From contig NZ_FQWK01000004.1 in the NCBI RefSeq assembly GCF_900129655.1, forward strand, positions 124,001 to 188,000: a stretch of DNA of 64,000 bases, written 5' to 3'. The notes under the pieces are model-generated. The model was not told where the DNA came from. It was given only the letters and a program-made list of their open reading frames with translations, and made no database searches. A program made the position numbers and the translations under genes. The stretch is from Bacteroides clarus YIT 12056. GTDB lineage: Bacteria; Bacteroidota; Bacteroidia; Bacteroidales; Bacteroidaceae. This document shows positions 8,318-16,814 of this stretch, one piece after another; the stretch's first letter is position 1; each line of letters begins with the position of its first letter.

Positions 8318-9778
8318 ATGAATAAACAAAAAGAAATTCTTAAAGAGATCCTTGATAATATTCCGAAAACGGATTTCAAGGAGATTTATGCCGGTGGATT
8401 GTACCGGAGGCTGGAAAAGGAAACCGATCCTGATGTGAAGAAACTTTTTCAGGAGAAGATCTATTCCATACAGGTCACTGATGAGAACAAATCCGTCCTT
8501 GTTGTCGAGAAAGTGAAGGAAGTAGCTGGACAATTAGGATATGGCCTGGTGATCAATGAGGGAAAAACGTGCTATCTGTATAACAAAGTGTTCTGGGAAC
8601 CGATAAACGAGCTTGACCTGAAACATTTCCTAGGCAAGGCTTTCCAGAAAATGGGAGCCGACAAATATACAGCCAGAAATGTGAGGATAGCGAACAAGGT
8701 CCATGAACAGGCCTGCTACTCACTTTACAGGCAGACTGAACGGGATAAGGGTGTAGTTAAAATCAATCTGACTAATACGACCCTTGTGATTGGTCATGAT
8801 GGAAGTGTGAAGGAACAGGAGCATTCGGCTGATGACTATTTCTTCTATGTCCTGCCTTATGAGTATGACCCCAAAGCGATGTGTCCCATGTTTCATAAGT
8901 TTCTGGATGAAGTATTGCCAGCCAAAGATGTTCAGGAAGTATTGCAGGAGTTTGTCGGTTGCTGTCTCAATCCCTTCATCAAACTGGAGAAGGCATTGTG
9001 TTGTGTAGGTTCAGGATTCAACGGCAAGAGCGTGTTCTTCGAGATTGTGATGGCTCTGCTTGGTGAGGATAATGTATGCTCCTACAACATAAACTCCTTG
9101 TGTGATGATAAAGGATACAGCAGAGCAATGATCAAAAACAAACTTCTGAACTACAGCAGCGACTTCAACGGCAAGATATTCGCCAACGGTATCTTCAAGC
9201 AACTGACGAGTGGAGAACCCGTTGAAGCCAGAAGATTATATAAGGAACCGGAGATTTTAAAGGACTATGCCAGGATTGCCTGCAATTGCAATTCAATGCC
9301 TTACAGTGCCGATACGTCTTTCGGATTCAGGAGGAGGTTATTGATTGTCCCTTTCGATGTGAAGATAGACAAGGGTAAGGCTGATCCTGATTTGGCTAAA
9401 AAATTGAAAAGTGAATTGTCCGGTATTCTCATCTGGGCCATCGAAGGTCTGGGAAGATTTATCAGGAACGGGAAAAAACTCAGCAAGTCCTCCACTCTTG
9501 AAAATCTGGAGCAGGCATATAAGGAGGATACGGATACTGTGGTTATGTTCCTGAGTGCCAAGAAGTGTGTTCCTGATAATGACAACAAGATAGGTCTGAC
9601 TTCCCTGTTCAACAATTATCGGGAATATTGTAGGGATAATAACCAGAAAGCTGAGACCAGGGAAAACTTCAAGATGAAACTGAAAAGTGAGGGCTATGTG
9701 GTGGAAGAAGACAACAAGAAGGGGGTGAAGATAGGTATAAACAGTTCCATGATTAGACTTTCCTCACTTTGGGATTAG
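8318..9778 (+). CDS. D5/P4-type primase-helicase (copy 1)
   Basis: A 486-residue superfamily-3 helicase of the phage/plasmid primase P4 C-terminal class. The D5_N-type region covers about residues 60-215 (NEGKTCYLYNKVFWEPI, YEYDPKAMCPMFHKFLDEVLP). The Walker A is GSGFNGKS (about 231-238), and the arginine/sensor region reads FGFRRRLLIVPFDV. A C-terminal winged-helix-like segment (KMKLKSEGYVVEEDNKKGVKIG) is present. It would unwind and help prime replication of the excised island. A 172-bp inverted-repeat copy begins seven bases after the stop. A paralogue lies at 10930-12087. Confidence 0.88.
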   Translation: MNKQKEILKEILDNIPKTDFKEIYAGGLYRRLEKETDPDVKKLFQEKIYSIQVTDENKSVLVVEKVKEVAGQLGYGLVINEGKTCYLYNKVFWEPINELDLKHFLGKAFQKMGADKYTARNVRIANKVHEQACYSLYRQTERDKGVVKINLTNTTLVIGHDGSVKEQEHSADDYFFYVLPYEYDPKAMCPMFHKFLDEVLPAKDVQEVLQEFVGCCLNPFIKLEKALCCVGSGFNGKSVFFEIVMALLGEDNVCSYNINSLCDDKGYSRAMIKNKLLNYSSDFNGKIFANGIFKQLTSGEPVEARRLYKEPEILKDYARIACNCNSMPYSADTSFGFRRRLLIVPFDVKIDKGKADPDLAKKLKSELSGILIWAIEGLGRFIRNGKKLSKSSTLENLEQAYKEDTDTVVMFLSAKKCVPDNDNKIGLTSLFNNYREYCRDNNQKAETRENFKMKLKSEGYVVEEDNKKGVKIGINSSMIRLSSLWD

Positions 9779-9784
9779 ATTACT

Positions 9785-9957
9785 TTTCTTTCCCTGCCTC
9801 AAAGGGGGAAAAGGAGGGGAAATGGGGAAAAGAGGGGGGAAAAGCCTATTTTTTATAACTTTCTCAATTTCATCCATTCAAAAATCAGTAAAAAATTAGG
9901 TTTTAGGGGTTCCGCTTTCCCCTTTCCCCCCCTTCTCTCTCTTGAGGACGGGAAGAA
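9785..9957 (+). repeat. Long inverted repeat, left copy (pairs with 22103-22273)
   Basis: This 173-bp non-coding block is matched in reverse complement at 22103-22273, with about 93% identity by eye and a few small gaps. It begins with a G-rich purine tract containing four runs of at least four G (9804-9839) and ends with C-runs and CTTGAGGACGGGAAG. It lies directly after helicase copy 1 and before the primase gene. Confidence 0.9.
9804..9839 (+). other. Potential G-quadruplex
   Basis: G-runs of 5, 4, 4 and 6 are separated by loops of 7, 4 and 6 bases, satisfying the usual four-tetrad pattern. It lies in the left inverted-repeat copy; the right copy has C-runs of 3, 5, 4 and 4 at the mirrored position. 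Confidence 0.6.
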
Positions 9958-9998
9958 GAAAGATAAAATGAAACATTAACAATTAAAATTTAGAAATT

Positions 9999-10925
9999 AT
10001 GATTGAAGTAACACTCTTTAAACAGAAACCTTATAGTCAGGAATATACAAATACTCTGACCGGTATAAAATCATTCAGAGTCATGGAATATCCTCCCAAC
10101 TATGTGGATGTTGATTTGGTATTCGACATGATTGAACAGGAAAAACTGAAACCTGAGATTGATGCCATGAGATCTTTCTATGATACTGACCGTTCAAAGT
10201 ATTCCGAACTTAAGGGAAAATTACCTGTCTGTCTCTTTGCCGGAACATTCGGAAGATTCTGTAATGATGCTCTTATTGCTCCTTCGGGGCTTGTAGTTGT
10301 TGATTTGGACAAGATTCCACCCCAGGATATGTCTGGTGTCTGGAATATGCTGGTCAATGATCCATATACCTATGCTGCATTCCTTTCCCCTTCCGGTAGA
10401 GGATATAAGGTTATTGTCCGTGTAGGGAATAATATGGATAATACCAGTCATAACGAATACCTTGATGCCTTGAAGGAATATTATAACTCTCCGTTCTGGG
10501 ATGACTGTTGTAAAGGAATGTCCAGAGCTTGTTATCTAAGCAGTGACCCTGATCTTTATCGGAACAGGAACAGCAAGGTATGGACTATAAGAAAAAGTAC
10601 TCCTCAACCAACGAATACAGGTAATCACAATCCTATAAGTCCTAAATACATGGTCTGTTCACCCAGTGAAGCAGCTAAAATCATAAATTTTCTGGAAGGT
10701 GGATTCTATAAATATCCGATGACACCAGGTCAAAGACATGATTCAGCCTTCAACAGAGCAAGGGAATTGGCTGAATGGGGATTTTCAGAGAGTGCGGCTT
10801 ATGTCAATCTGAGAAAGTTCATAGAACCGGATTTCCCGGAAGAAGAGTTGAAACGTGAAATAAGAAATGCCTATAAGTGGGTTGATGGTAAAGGTAAAAT
10901 TGGTAGTAAATATAGAAAAATTTAA
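9999..10925 (+). CDS. BT4734/VirE N-terminal-type primase-like protein
   Basis: A 308-residue protein resembling the BT4734-like domain found fused or adjacent to VirE/D5 helicases in Bacteroides elements. Characteristic stretches are LFAGTFGRFCNDALIAPSGLVVVDLDKI (about residues 75-105) and AAFLSPSGRGYKVIVRV, an archaeo-eukaryotic-primase-like metal/nucleotide region. The C-terminal ~90 residues (GQRHDSAFNRARELAEWGFSE...) look like the primase C-terminal helical domain. It would make primers for the D5 helicase downstream, whose start follows after 4 bases, implying co-translation. Confidence 0.8.
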   Translation: MIEVTLFKQKPYSQEYTNTLTGIKSFRVMEYPPNYVDVDLVFDMIEQEKLKPEIDAMRSFYDTDRSKYSELKGKLPVCLFAGTFGRFCNDALIAPSGLVVVDLDKIPPQDMSGVWNMLVNDPYTYAAFLSPSGRGYKVIVRVGNNMDNTSHNEYLDALKEYYNSPFWDDCCKGMSRACYLSSDPDLYRNRNSKVWTIRKSTPQPTNTGNHNPISPKYMVCSPSEAAKIINFLEGGFYKYPMTPGQRHDSAFNRARELAEWGFSESAAYVNLRKFIEPDFPEEELKREIRNAYKWVDGKGKIGSKYRKI

Positions 10926-10929
10926 GATT

Positions 10930-12087
10930 ATGGATTACAAAAAATTATTGGGGGATATAATCAATGCCATTCCCCAACCGACTGCTTCAAACAACAAGAG
11001 GGGAACAAATGCTGAAATATGCTACAAGATACAACAAGTGGCAATCAGGGTCGGTCATCCTTTTCAGACTTTCAGGGACCAGCATGTTTATTCCTACACC
11101 GGAAAGTATTGGGTCAGTATAGATGATTTTGACCTGAAGATATTTCTCAGGGAAGCTTTGGGGAAAATGACAAATGATATGGTAGAGGCATCACAAAGGG
11201 AAGTGGTGGAAGGATTGTTCAAGCAGTTTCCATATACGGTGATGGGATTGGCCGTAGAGCAGGACAAGGAGAAAATCAACTTTCTGAACGGTACGCTTAA
11301 TCTTAAAACCGGAAGACTGGAACAACATCTGTATTCGGATTATTTCAGGTATGTTCTCCCTTACCCCTATAACCCAAATGCGACGTGTCAGATGTTTATG
11401 AAGTACCTGGACAGAGTATTACCGGACAAAGACACTCAGAAAGTGTTAGCTGAATATATAGGCTGGATCTTTACACCATTGAAACTGGAGAAGTGTCTGT
11501 TTCTCTATGGTTCAGGAAAAAATGGGAAATCGGTGTTCGTTGATATTGTCGAGGCTCTTTTAGGCAAGGAGAATATTTCCCATGAGTCTCTATCGGATAT
11601 GTGTGGAGAAAACGGAGACAGAAGCAGGGCAAATTTATCTGGGAAACTGTTGAATACCTGCTCTGATGTAGCCCCAAACGCTTTCTCGGGGGATATTTTC
11701 AAACGTATCGCCAGTGGGGAACCTATCAGCACCAGACAACTATATAAGGATGTGGCAACACTTACCGATTATGCAAAGATGCTTTTTTGTCTGAACGAGC
11801 TTCCGAAAACCAACGACAAATCGAACGGATATTTCAGGAGGTTTCTTATCGTTCCCTTCAAAGTCCAGATACCCAAACCGGAAGTGGATCCGAAACTGGC
11901 TGAGAAGATTGTTTCTACAGAGTTACCCGGAATTATGAACTGGGTACTTGAAGGTAGAGAACGGTTAATCACTCAATCCGGTTTTACTGAATCTTCATTA
12001 TGCCAGAAACAATTGGAGGAATACCGTTATGGCAGTGGAGTACGGAAAAAGGTGAATCTAATCCTGCCTGATGGATTCAAGTTATAA
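10930..12087 (+). CDS. D5/P4-type primase-helicase (copy 2), short C-terminus
   Basis: A 385-residue paralogue of the protein at 8318-9778, clearly diverged. Walker A is GSGKNGKS (about 194-201), and the downstream blocks GKLLNTCSDVAPNAFSGDIFKRIASGEPISTRQLYK and FRRFLIVPF align with copy 1. The start MDYKKLLGD follows the primase stop by 4 bases. After QKQLEEYRY the sequence no longer resembles copy 1 and stops about 75 residues sooner, so the C-terminal winged-helix region is missing. The protein could still be an active ATPase, but may not bind the origin alone. Confidence 0.85.
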   Translation: MDYKKLLGDIINAIPQPTASNNKRGTNAEICYKIQQVAIRVGHPFQTFRDQHVYSYTGKYWVSIDDFDLKIFLREALGKMTNDMVEASQREVVEGLFKQFPYTVMGLAVEQDKEKINFLNGTLNLKTGRLEQHLYSDYFRYVLPYPYNPNATCQMFMKYLDRVLPDKDTQKVLAEYIGWIFTPLKLEKCLFLYGSGKNGKSVFVDIVEALLGKENISHESLSDMCGENGDRSRANLSGKLLNTCSDVAPNAFSGDIFKRIASGEPISTRQLYKDVATLTDYAKMLFCLNELPKTNDKSNGYFRRFLIVPFKVQIPKPEVDPKLAEKIVSTELPGIMNWVLEGRERLITQSGFTESSLCQKQLEEYRYGSGVRKKVNLILPDGFKL

Positions 12088-12096
12088 AAGAAAAGA

Positions 12097-12130
12097 GGAG
12101 ACTGAACTTAATTGCTCGGTCTCCTTTTAA
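12097..12130 (+). terminator. Terminator of the replication operon
   Basis: GGAGACTGA (12097-12105) and TCGGTCTCC (12116-12124) pair with one wobble over a 10-base loop, followed by TTTT. It ends the primase-helicase transcript facing the convergent SMC-ATPase gene. Confidence 0.75.
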
Positions 12131-12215
12131 TTCTTGATTGTTTACTTATCATGTCAAATAGCTAAAAATAATCTAACTATAAAAGTTTATATATCTATAT
12201 TGATAAAGTACCTTC

Positions 12216-13901
12216 CTATTTAAAAAAAGAATTGCTCAATAACTTTTCTATATTTTTCTTAACACCTTGATATTCTTCTTCTTTTAATAAAGGTATATTA
12301 CTCTCTATTTCAATTAGATGACAATTTGTCGCATCAAATTCATCATCTTTGTTAATACCCAATATAAGCTGAGAATCAACTGGCTTGTTCTTTATTATAT
12401 AGTTATTCATCTTCTTCATTGTTTCTGCATCAATAGAACTTTGACGTGGAGAATCTATGACAATTGGTGCAAATAGAGCCCTAGAATTCCCATTTATTAT
12501 TTCTAGCATACTATAATTATAGGCTATAATACATCTAGGTGCAGCAGAACCAACACCCTTTACAACACCTGTAATTTTATTAGGCTTAGGATTAGAATTC
12601 GGTATAGAAAGTGCTATATATGCTTTATTGATAGAATTAGAAAATTTTTCCTCAATATTTTTTTGCTTTTCCTTATTATTTAATCGGCTTAATGATTCAT
12701 TTAGACTATGTTCTAATAGTATTTTTTTATTCTTTTCCTCCATAAGTTTATTGCGTTGCATATCTATCACATCATGAAGTTTTTGATTTACTAAAGACTC
12801 GATTACATCTTCAAACGAGTAATTTTCTCTTTTTATAGCCAGTAAATTTTGTATAGCTACTATTTTTTCTACAACAACTTGTGTTTTATTTTCCACTGCA
12901 TCAATTTTTCTATTCAAATCATCCAGGTTGCTTTGGAGATTTAATCTTAAATCTTTAGATTGGTCTATATCTAGCAGCATTTCATATCTCCCCACTTCAC
13001 TATTTTCAACTTTTGATTGACAGATAGGACATATAAGAATATTTCGTTGTTGCAATGCAAACAAATAATCCTTTTCTATTTCCGATATATTATTATCTAA
13101 TTGCTGTAATTGAAATTCGAGAGATATTTTTTGGTTATATAGCTCTGACAACTCGTTTAAGTGTTTTTTTTGAAGTTTTTTTAACTCTTCTGATTTTTCA
13201 ACTAATTCTTTTTTTTCCGCATTAAATTTGTTTATATCGTAATTTATACTTCCTTTATCAAACTGTTTTTTTAATTGTCTGATAAATGTTTTTATCAGTT
13301 CAATAGAACGAGTACACTCTTTAATTTCTTTCTTTATCAGAATCAATCTATTTTTTGCATTGTTATAAGAGTCAGTATAAATGCCAGCATGATATAGTTG
13401 AGCTGTAGATTTTCCATTAGGTATACCAATTTTATAAAAAGAATTCCAAACAGAGTTCCATCCCCTATCTTGATCAATATAAAAAGGAGCAAATAAAAAT
13501 CCTAATGGAATTACTCTCACATTATTCTCATTATCTAACATCTGGAATTCAATCCCCAATAATTCAGTTAATTTATCAGATACTTCCCATGAGTTTTTAG
13601 AACGAAATCTAAACGAACCATCACAATTATATAATATTATCTCATTACCAATGCGAAGTGATTGATATGTTATTCCATCTATTTTAAATTTTAATAAATA
13701 TATAATATTAGCATCCAACCATCTTTGAGGCCAAACCTCGATTTCTGTACCTAATGAATAATATAATGATTTTATCAAGCTGGATTTACCTGATCCGTTT
13801 GCTCCTTTTATTATAACAACATGATAATCAAGATTTATTGTTAGTCCTCTCTTTTCTCTGTAAGAAAGAAATTGTATCTGAATAAACTTTATTTTTTTCA
13901 T
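12216..13901 (-). CDS. lmuB: SMC/Rad50-like ATPase with zinc-hook motif, Lamassu LmuB-like
   Basis: A 561-residue ABC-type ATPase. Walker A GANGSGKS sits at about residues 33-40 and Walker B reads PIVIDSPRQ at about 475-483. Between them is a long coiled coil interrupted by CPIC near residue 290, the position of a Rad50-type zinc hook. In Lamassu systems this SMC-like subunit recognises DNA ends or invader DNA and releases the nuclease subunit. The gene follows the DUF4297-type nuclease gene by 47 bases on the same strand, which is the core Lamassu arrangement. The coding sequence is much more AT-rich than the flanking replication genes. A generic RecF/SbcC-like ATPase is the alternative, but the partner makes Lamassu more likely. 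Confidence 0.82.
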   Translation of the reverse strand: MKKIKFIQIQFLSYREKRGLTINLDYHVVIIKGANGSGKSSLIKSLYYSLGTEIEVWPQRWLDANIIYLLKFKIDGITYQSLRIGNEIILYNCDGSFRFRSKNSWEVSDKLTELLGIEFQMLDNENNVRVIPLGFLFAPFYIDQDRGWNSVWNSFYKIGIPNGKSTAQLYHAGIYTDSYNNAKNRLILIKKEIKECTRSIELIKTFIRQLKKQFDKGSINYDINKFNAEKKELVEKSEELKKLQKKHLNELSELYNQKISLEFQLQQLDNNISEIEKDYLFALQQRNILICPICQSKVENSEVGRYEMLLDIDQSKDLRLNLQSNLDDLNRKIDAVENKTQVVVEKIVAIQNLLAIKRENYSFEDVIESLVNQKLHDVIDMQRNKLMEEKNKKILLEHSLNESLSRLNNKEKQKNIEEKFSNSINKAYIALSIPNSNPKPNKITGVVKGVGSAAPRCIIAYNYSMLEIINGNSRALFAPIVIDSPRQSSIDAETMKKMNNYIIKNKPVDSQLILGINKDDEFDATNCHLIEIESNIPLLKEEEYQGVKKNIEKLLSNSFFK

Positions 13902-13948
13902 TACACTTTGTTCTTAGATATCGGATTAATAATTTAAGAGATGCACCT

Positions 13949-15016
13949 TTACTCATTATTGACTATATATAAAATTAATGCCTTTAAGTAATACTCACTA
14001 TGTCTCATAAGATTAACATATTCCCTTTCAACCATATCATATATTTTACAACAATATTGATAAAGAGTTATATCATCTTCTATCTCAGTGGTTTTATAAA
14101 CGCTTGATATATATTTAATCAGTTCCCTAATTTCATAATTTCTATAATCCATTAGATCGACCTGTATTTCTTTCCATGATCTTTGCAATTCCTTTATTGT
14201 TTTAAAACTAACCTTGTCGTTGTTAAGGATTCCAACAATATTTTCACAAGACCTTTTGAATGTTTCAAAATTATTTATCTCATTCAAATATATATCAAAT
14301 CGTTTTTTAGTAAAACTTTTTTCACTAATTAAATCATCTGCGCTTGTTATATCCGTAGCATAACGAATTTTTCGTTCTATTTCATTATGTAGTGAATCAT
14401 AAAATATTTTAGGCTTCAGATCTGGACTCAAATTACTTTCTTTTATAAAATCAGTGACTCGTCCAATCATGATTTCATTATGCAAATTATAGTGTAATTG
14501 ATTTATAAAGAAGTACAAATTATCAAGCTTGCTAATATTTACTTTCGGATCTTCTTTTTCTAATCTTTTCTTTATTGAGGCTTGAGTAGTACTTTTTAAA
14601 TCATAAAAATGAATCAAATTTTGAGAAGTACTCCCTATTTTCAGCATACTGCTTGATAAATAATCATTGGTAACAAAATATATATTTCTGGTATAACTTA
14701 TTATAGCGAAATGAGATAACAATTTCCATAAAATAGAATGTCCACCTTTTTCATACTTTGTCAATCGGTTAATAGTCCATTGATTATTGTGGCTGGTTTT
14801 TATTTGATAAAAATCAACATTTTGCAAGTTTACCTCTCCATCTAAAACAACTATATCATCATGATAATCAAAAACAATAATATAGTCATTGCCAGATTTA
14901 TGCAAGGTTAATAATTTGTCCATTCCCCAATCACATTGATAAGAGAAACCACCAGAAGCCCATGCTCCGCCTTTTTCTATAGGCTGATTCATTACTAGAT
15001 TACTTAATGCATTCAT
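13949..15016 (-). CDS. lmuA: DUF4297/Cap4-type nuclease, Lamassu LmuA-like
   Basis: A 355-residue protein with an N-terminal DUF4297-type endonuclease domain. The hallmarks are GGAWASGGFSYQCDWG at about residues 16-31, a DDIVVLDGEVN strand and FYQIKT near residue 70, giving the D...QxK pattern of this PD-(D/E)XK branch. The remaining ~250 residues are helical and likely bind the SMC partner or a sensing subunit. Such proteins degrade DNA when their ATPase partner is triggered. It is the first gene of a two-gene unit with the SMC ATPase; a TATATTTG -7 box lies at 15057-15050. No separate LmuC gene is visible. Confidence 0.8.
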   Translation of the reverse strand: MNALSNLVMNQPIEKGGAWASGGFSYQCDWGMDKLLTLHKSGNDYIIVFDYHDDIVVLDGEVNLQNVDFYQIKTSHNNQWTINRLTKYEKGGHSILWKLLSHFAIISYTRNIYFVTNDYLSSSMLKIGSTSQNLIHFYDLKSTTQASIKKRLEKEDPKVNISKLDNLYFFINQLHYNLHNEIMIGRVTDFIKESNLSPDLKPKIFYDSLHNEIERKIRYATDITSADDLISEKSFTKKRFDIYLNEINNFETFKRSCENIVGILNNDKVSFKTIKELQRSWKEIQVDLMDYRNYEIRELIKYISSVYKTTEIEDDITLYQYCCKIYDMVEREYVNLMRHSEYYLKALILYIVNNE

Positions 15017-15196
15017 TAATTACTTAACCTTACGATAAAACCTATGTTGCAAATATAATAAAAATAAACAATTTACCTATCCTTAAGTAATACTTTCTAT
15101 AATTAGTTTCTTTATATACTAAAAAGTCGTTATACTGAAAAGTATTACGACTTTAATAAAATATGAACTATCCACCATTTCCAATTACTTATTCGT

Positions 15197-15775
15197 TCAG
15201 TTTATCCAATCCACAACAGTCTCTCCCTTATAACCTTTTTCCCACACGAACCAGGCATAGGCGATTGCATTTCCGTTGTTTGGGATGGCTGTAAAATCTC
15301 CATCCTTGGCAACAGAAGCGCAGGAAGAAAAGACATGGATTTTTCGTGGTGGATTGTCCCGGAAGAATGGTTTACGTCTTTTTCCCTCCAGGAATGTCAG
15401 CTTCAGGAACATGGCTATCTTTGTTCCTTCGTCAGATATATCCAAGGCTTTCTCTATAAATTCCAGGGCTATCTTATAAGGAGGGTTGGTAATGACAGCT
15501 CCATAAGGGTTTTCGGTGGCTTTCAGGAAATCAACTCCACCGGTACCATAACCACGATTTATCAAGTCAGTGGAATGAACCTTTTTGCCTAATTCTATCA
15601 TTCTTTTAGAGAGGTGTCCCATTCCACAAGCAGGTTCCCATATCGTATCAGGGAACTTCTCCACCTCGAATAACCTGTCTATGGCTTCGGGGTATGTAGC
15701 ATAAAAATCATGTTCCTTCCTTGCCGTACCGGAGTGGTTGGAAGCTCCGATTGTGGTATATATTGTATTTTTCAT
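15197..15775 (-). CDS. DNA N6-adenine methyltransferase-like protein
   Basis: A 192-residue class I methyltransferase fold of phage type. The WEPACGMGHLSKRM segment is the SAM-binding motif I (about residues 44-58), and VITNPPYKIALEFI contains the NPPY catalytic tetrapeptide of N6-adenine methyltransferases (about 94-100). It starts HDFYATYPEAIDRLFE, common in orphan phage enzymes. No cognate restriction gene is adjacent, so it is likely an orphan methylase that protects or marks the element. It ends a three-gene minus-strand operon, starting 5 bases after the previous stop. Confidence 0.8.
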   Translation of the reverse strand: MKNTIYTTIGASNHSGTARKEHDFYATYPEAIDRLFEVEKFPDTIWEPACGMGHLSKRMIELGKKVHSTDLINRGYGTGGVDFLKATENPYGAVITNPPYKIALEFIEKALDISDEGTKIAMFLKLTFLEGKRRKPFFRDNPPRKIHVFSSCASVAKDGDFTAIPNNGNAIAYAWFVWEKGYKGETVVDWIN

Positions 15776-15779
15776 AGCT

Positions 15780-16214
15780 TTAGAATATTATCTGCATTAA
15801 GATTCGATCCGAATAGCATCTGATTCCGATATGTTCCACTGTCTGTCCCGTCTCTTCAAACAGCTGGAATTTATAGAACCTGATGAAGCTTGTGATATCA
15901 GTATAGAAGTTCTTCCCGGCAAATTTTAGTGGATGTATCATTGGATATCCACCGACAGCCTGTAGCTGGAATGCTCCTATTCCCACCCCGGTTATCAAGG
16001 CCATGTCCGCATCAAAAATGATTGGTGCGTCGGGATCATAGTCGAAGTCCCTGACAAAGAACATTCTGACCTCTTTCTCGCTGATCTCCTTTATTCTAAA
16101 TTGCGCCATTCCAGAGGTGTATTCGTCCAATGATTCCTGCACCCGCGATTCCATTTCTTTAATGCTCATATTTGTATTGAGCACTTCTCCGTTTGCTATA
16201 AAATAGTTCTTCAT
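15780..16214 (-). CDS. Hypothetical protein, 144 residues
   Basis: An acidic soluble protein (MKNYFIANGEVLNTNMSIKEME...) with no transmembrane segment or recognised motif. Its start overlaps the previous gene's stop by 4 bases, and the methyltransferase gene starts 5 bases after its own stop. The three are probably co-expressed and functionally linked to DNA modification or its control, but that is inference from position. Confidence 0.65.
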   Translation of the reverse strand: MKNYFIANGEVLNTNMSIKEMESRVQESLDEYTSGMAQFRIKEISEKEVRMFFVRDFDYDPDAPIIFDADMALITGVGIGAFQLQAVGGYPMIHPLKFAGKNFYTDITSFIRFYKFQLFEETGQTVEHIGIRCYSDRILMQIIF

Positions 16215-16552
16215 AATGATTTAGGTTTAGTTTTTTGTGATGTGATTGTTAGTGTAATTCCCTGTTCTTTTTTTAGATAAGATATTAGTCCTGCATAAGA
16301 ATCTACTCTCTTACGATCTCTCGGCATGACTGATAAAGCCTCCTGAAGTGTAAGATTAATACAGAATCCGGTTTTAAAAGCATCCCCATACTTGCGCTGG
16401 AGCAATGCTACGTCTTTCTTATACTTTTCAGGGATAGGTTTGGTGCTGTCTTTTGTCACGATAACACTTGGCACAGCATCATTTTCCAAGCGATTAGAAA
16501 CTGATGATCTTGGCTCAGCTCCTAATATTCTGTTTATAAAGTCAGTGAACAT
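16211..16552 (-). CDS. Hypothetical protein, 113 residues
   Basis: First gene of the three-gene operon. It has a basic middle (PIPEKYKKDVALLQRKYGDAFK) and a lysine-rich tail. The segment LTLQEALSVMPRDRKRVDSYAGLISYLKKEQGITL suggests a small helical domain that could bind nucleic acid. No family is recognised. Confidence 0.6.
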   Translation of the reverse strand: MFTDFINRILGAEPRSSVSNRLENDAVPSVIVTKDSTKPIPEKYKKDVALLQRKYGDAFKTGFCINLTLQEALSVMPRDRKRVDSYAGLISYLKKEQGITLTITSQKTKPKSL

Positions 16553-16814
16553 AAAAATTCGATTTATATTTCAGATATTAGGCAGTGAGGCTGTGAAAAT
16601 GGCAAAAACGCAGTTTGGAGAAGACAAACTCATGTTGTATTTAATTTTATTCAAGCTTTGATTAACATTCGTTGTTTTGTCCTTTGATTTACCATAACAA
16701 AACGCGGAAGAAAACGGCGGAAATCCTTATATCTGAACAAAGAAAAATTTATCAAGAAAAAGATAGAGATTTTCTTTGTTTTATTTTTTATTGAATCATT
16801 AAACCAATTTAATT

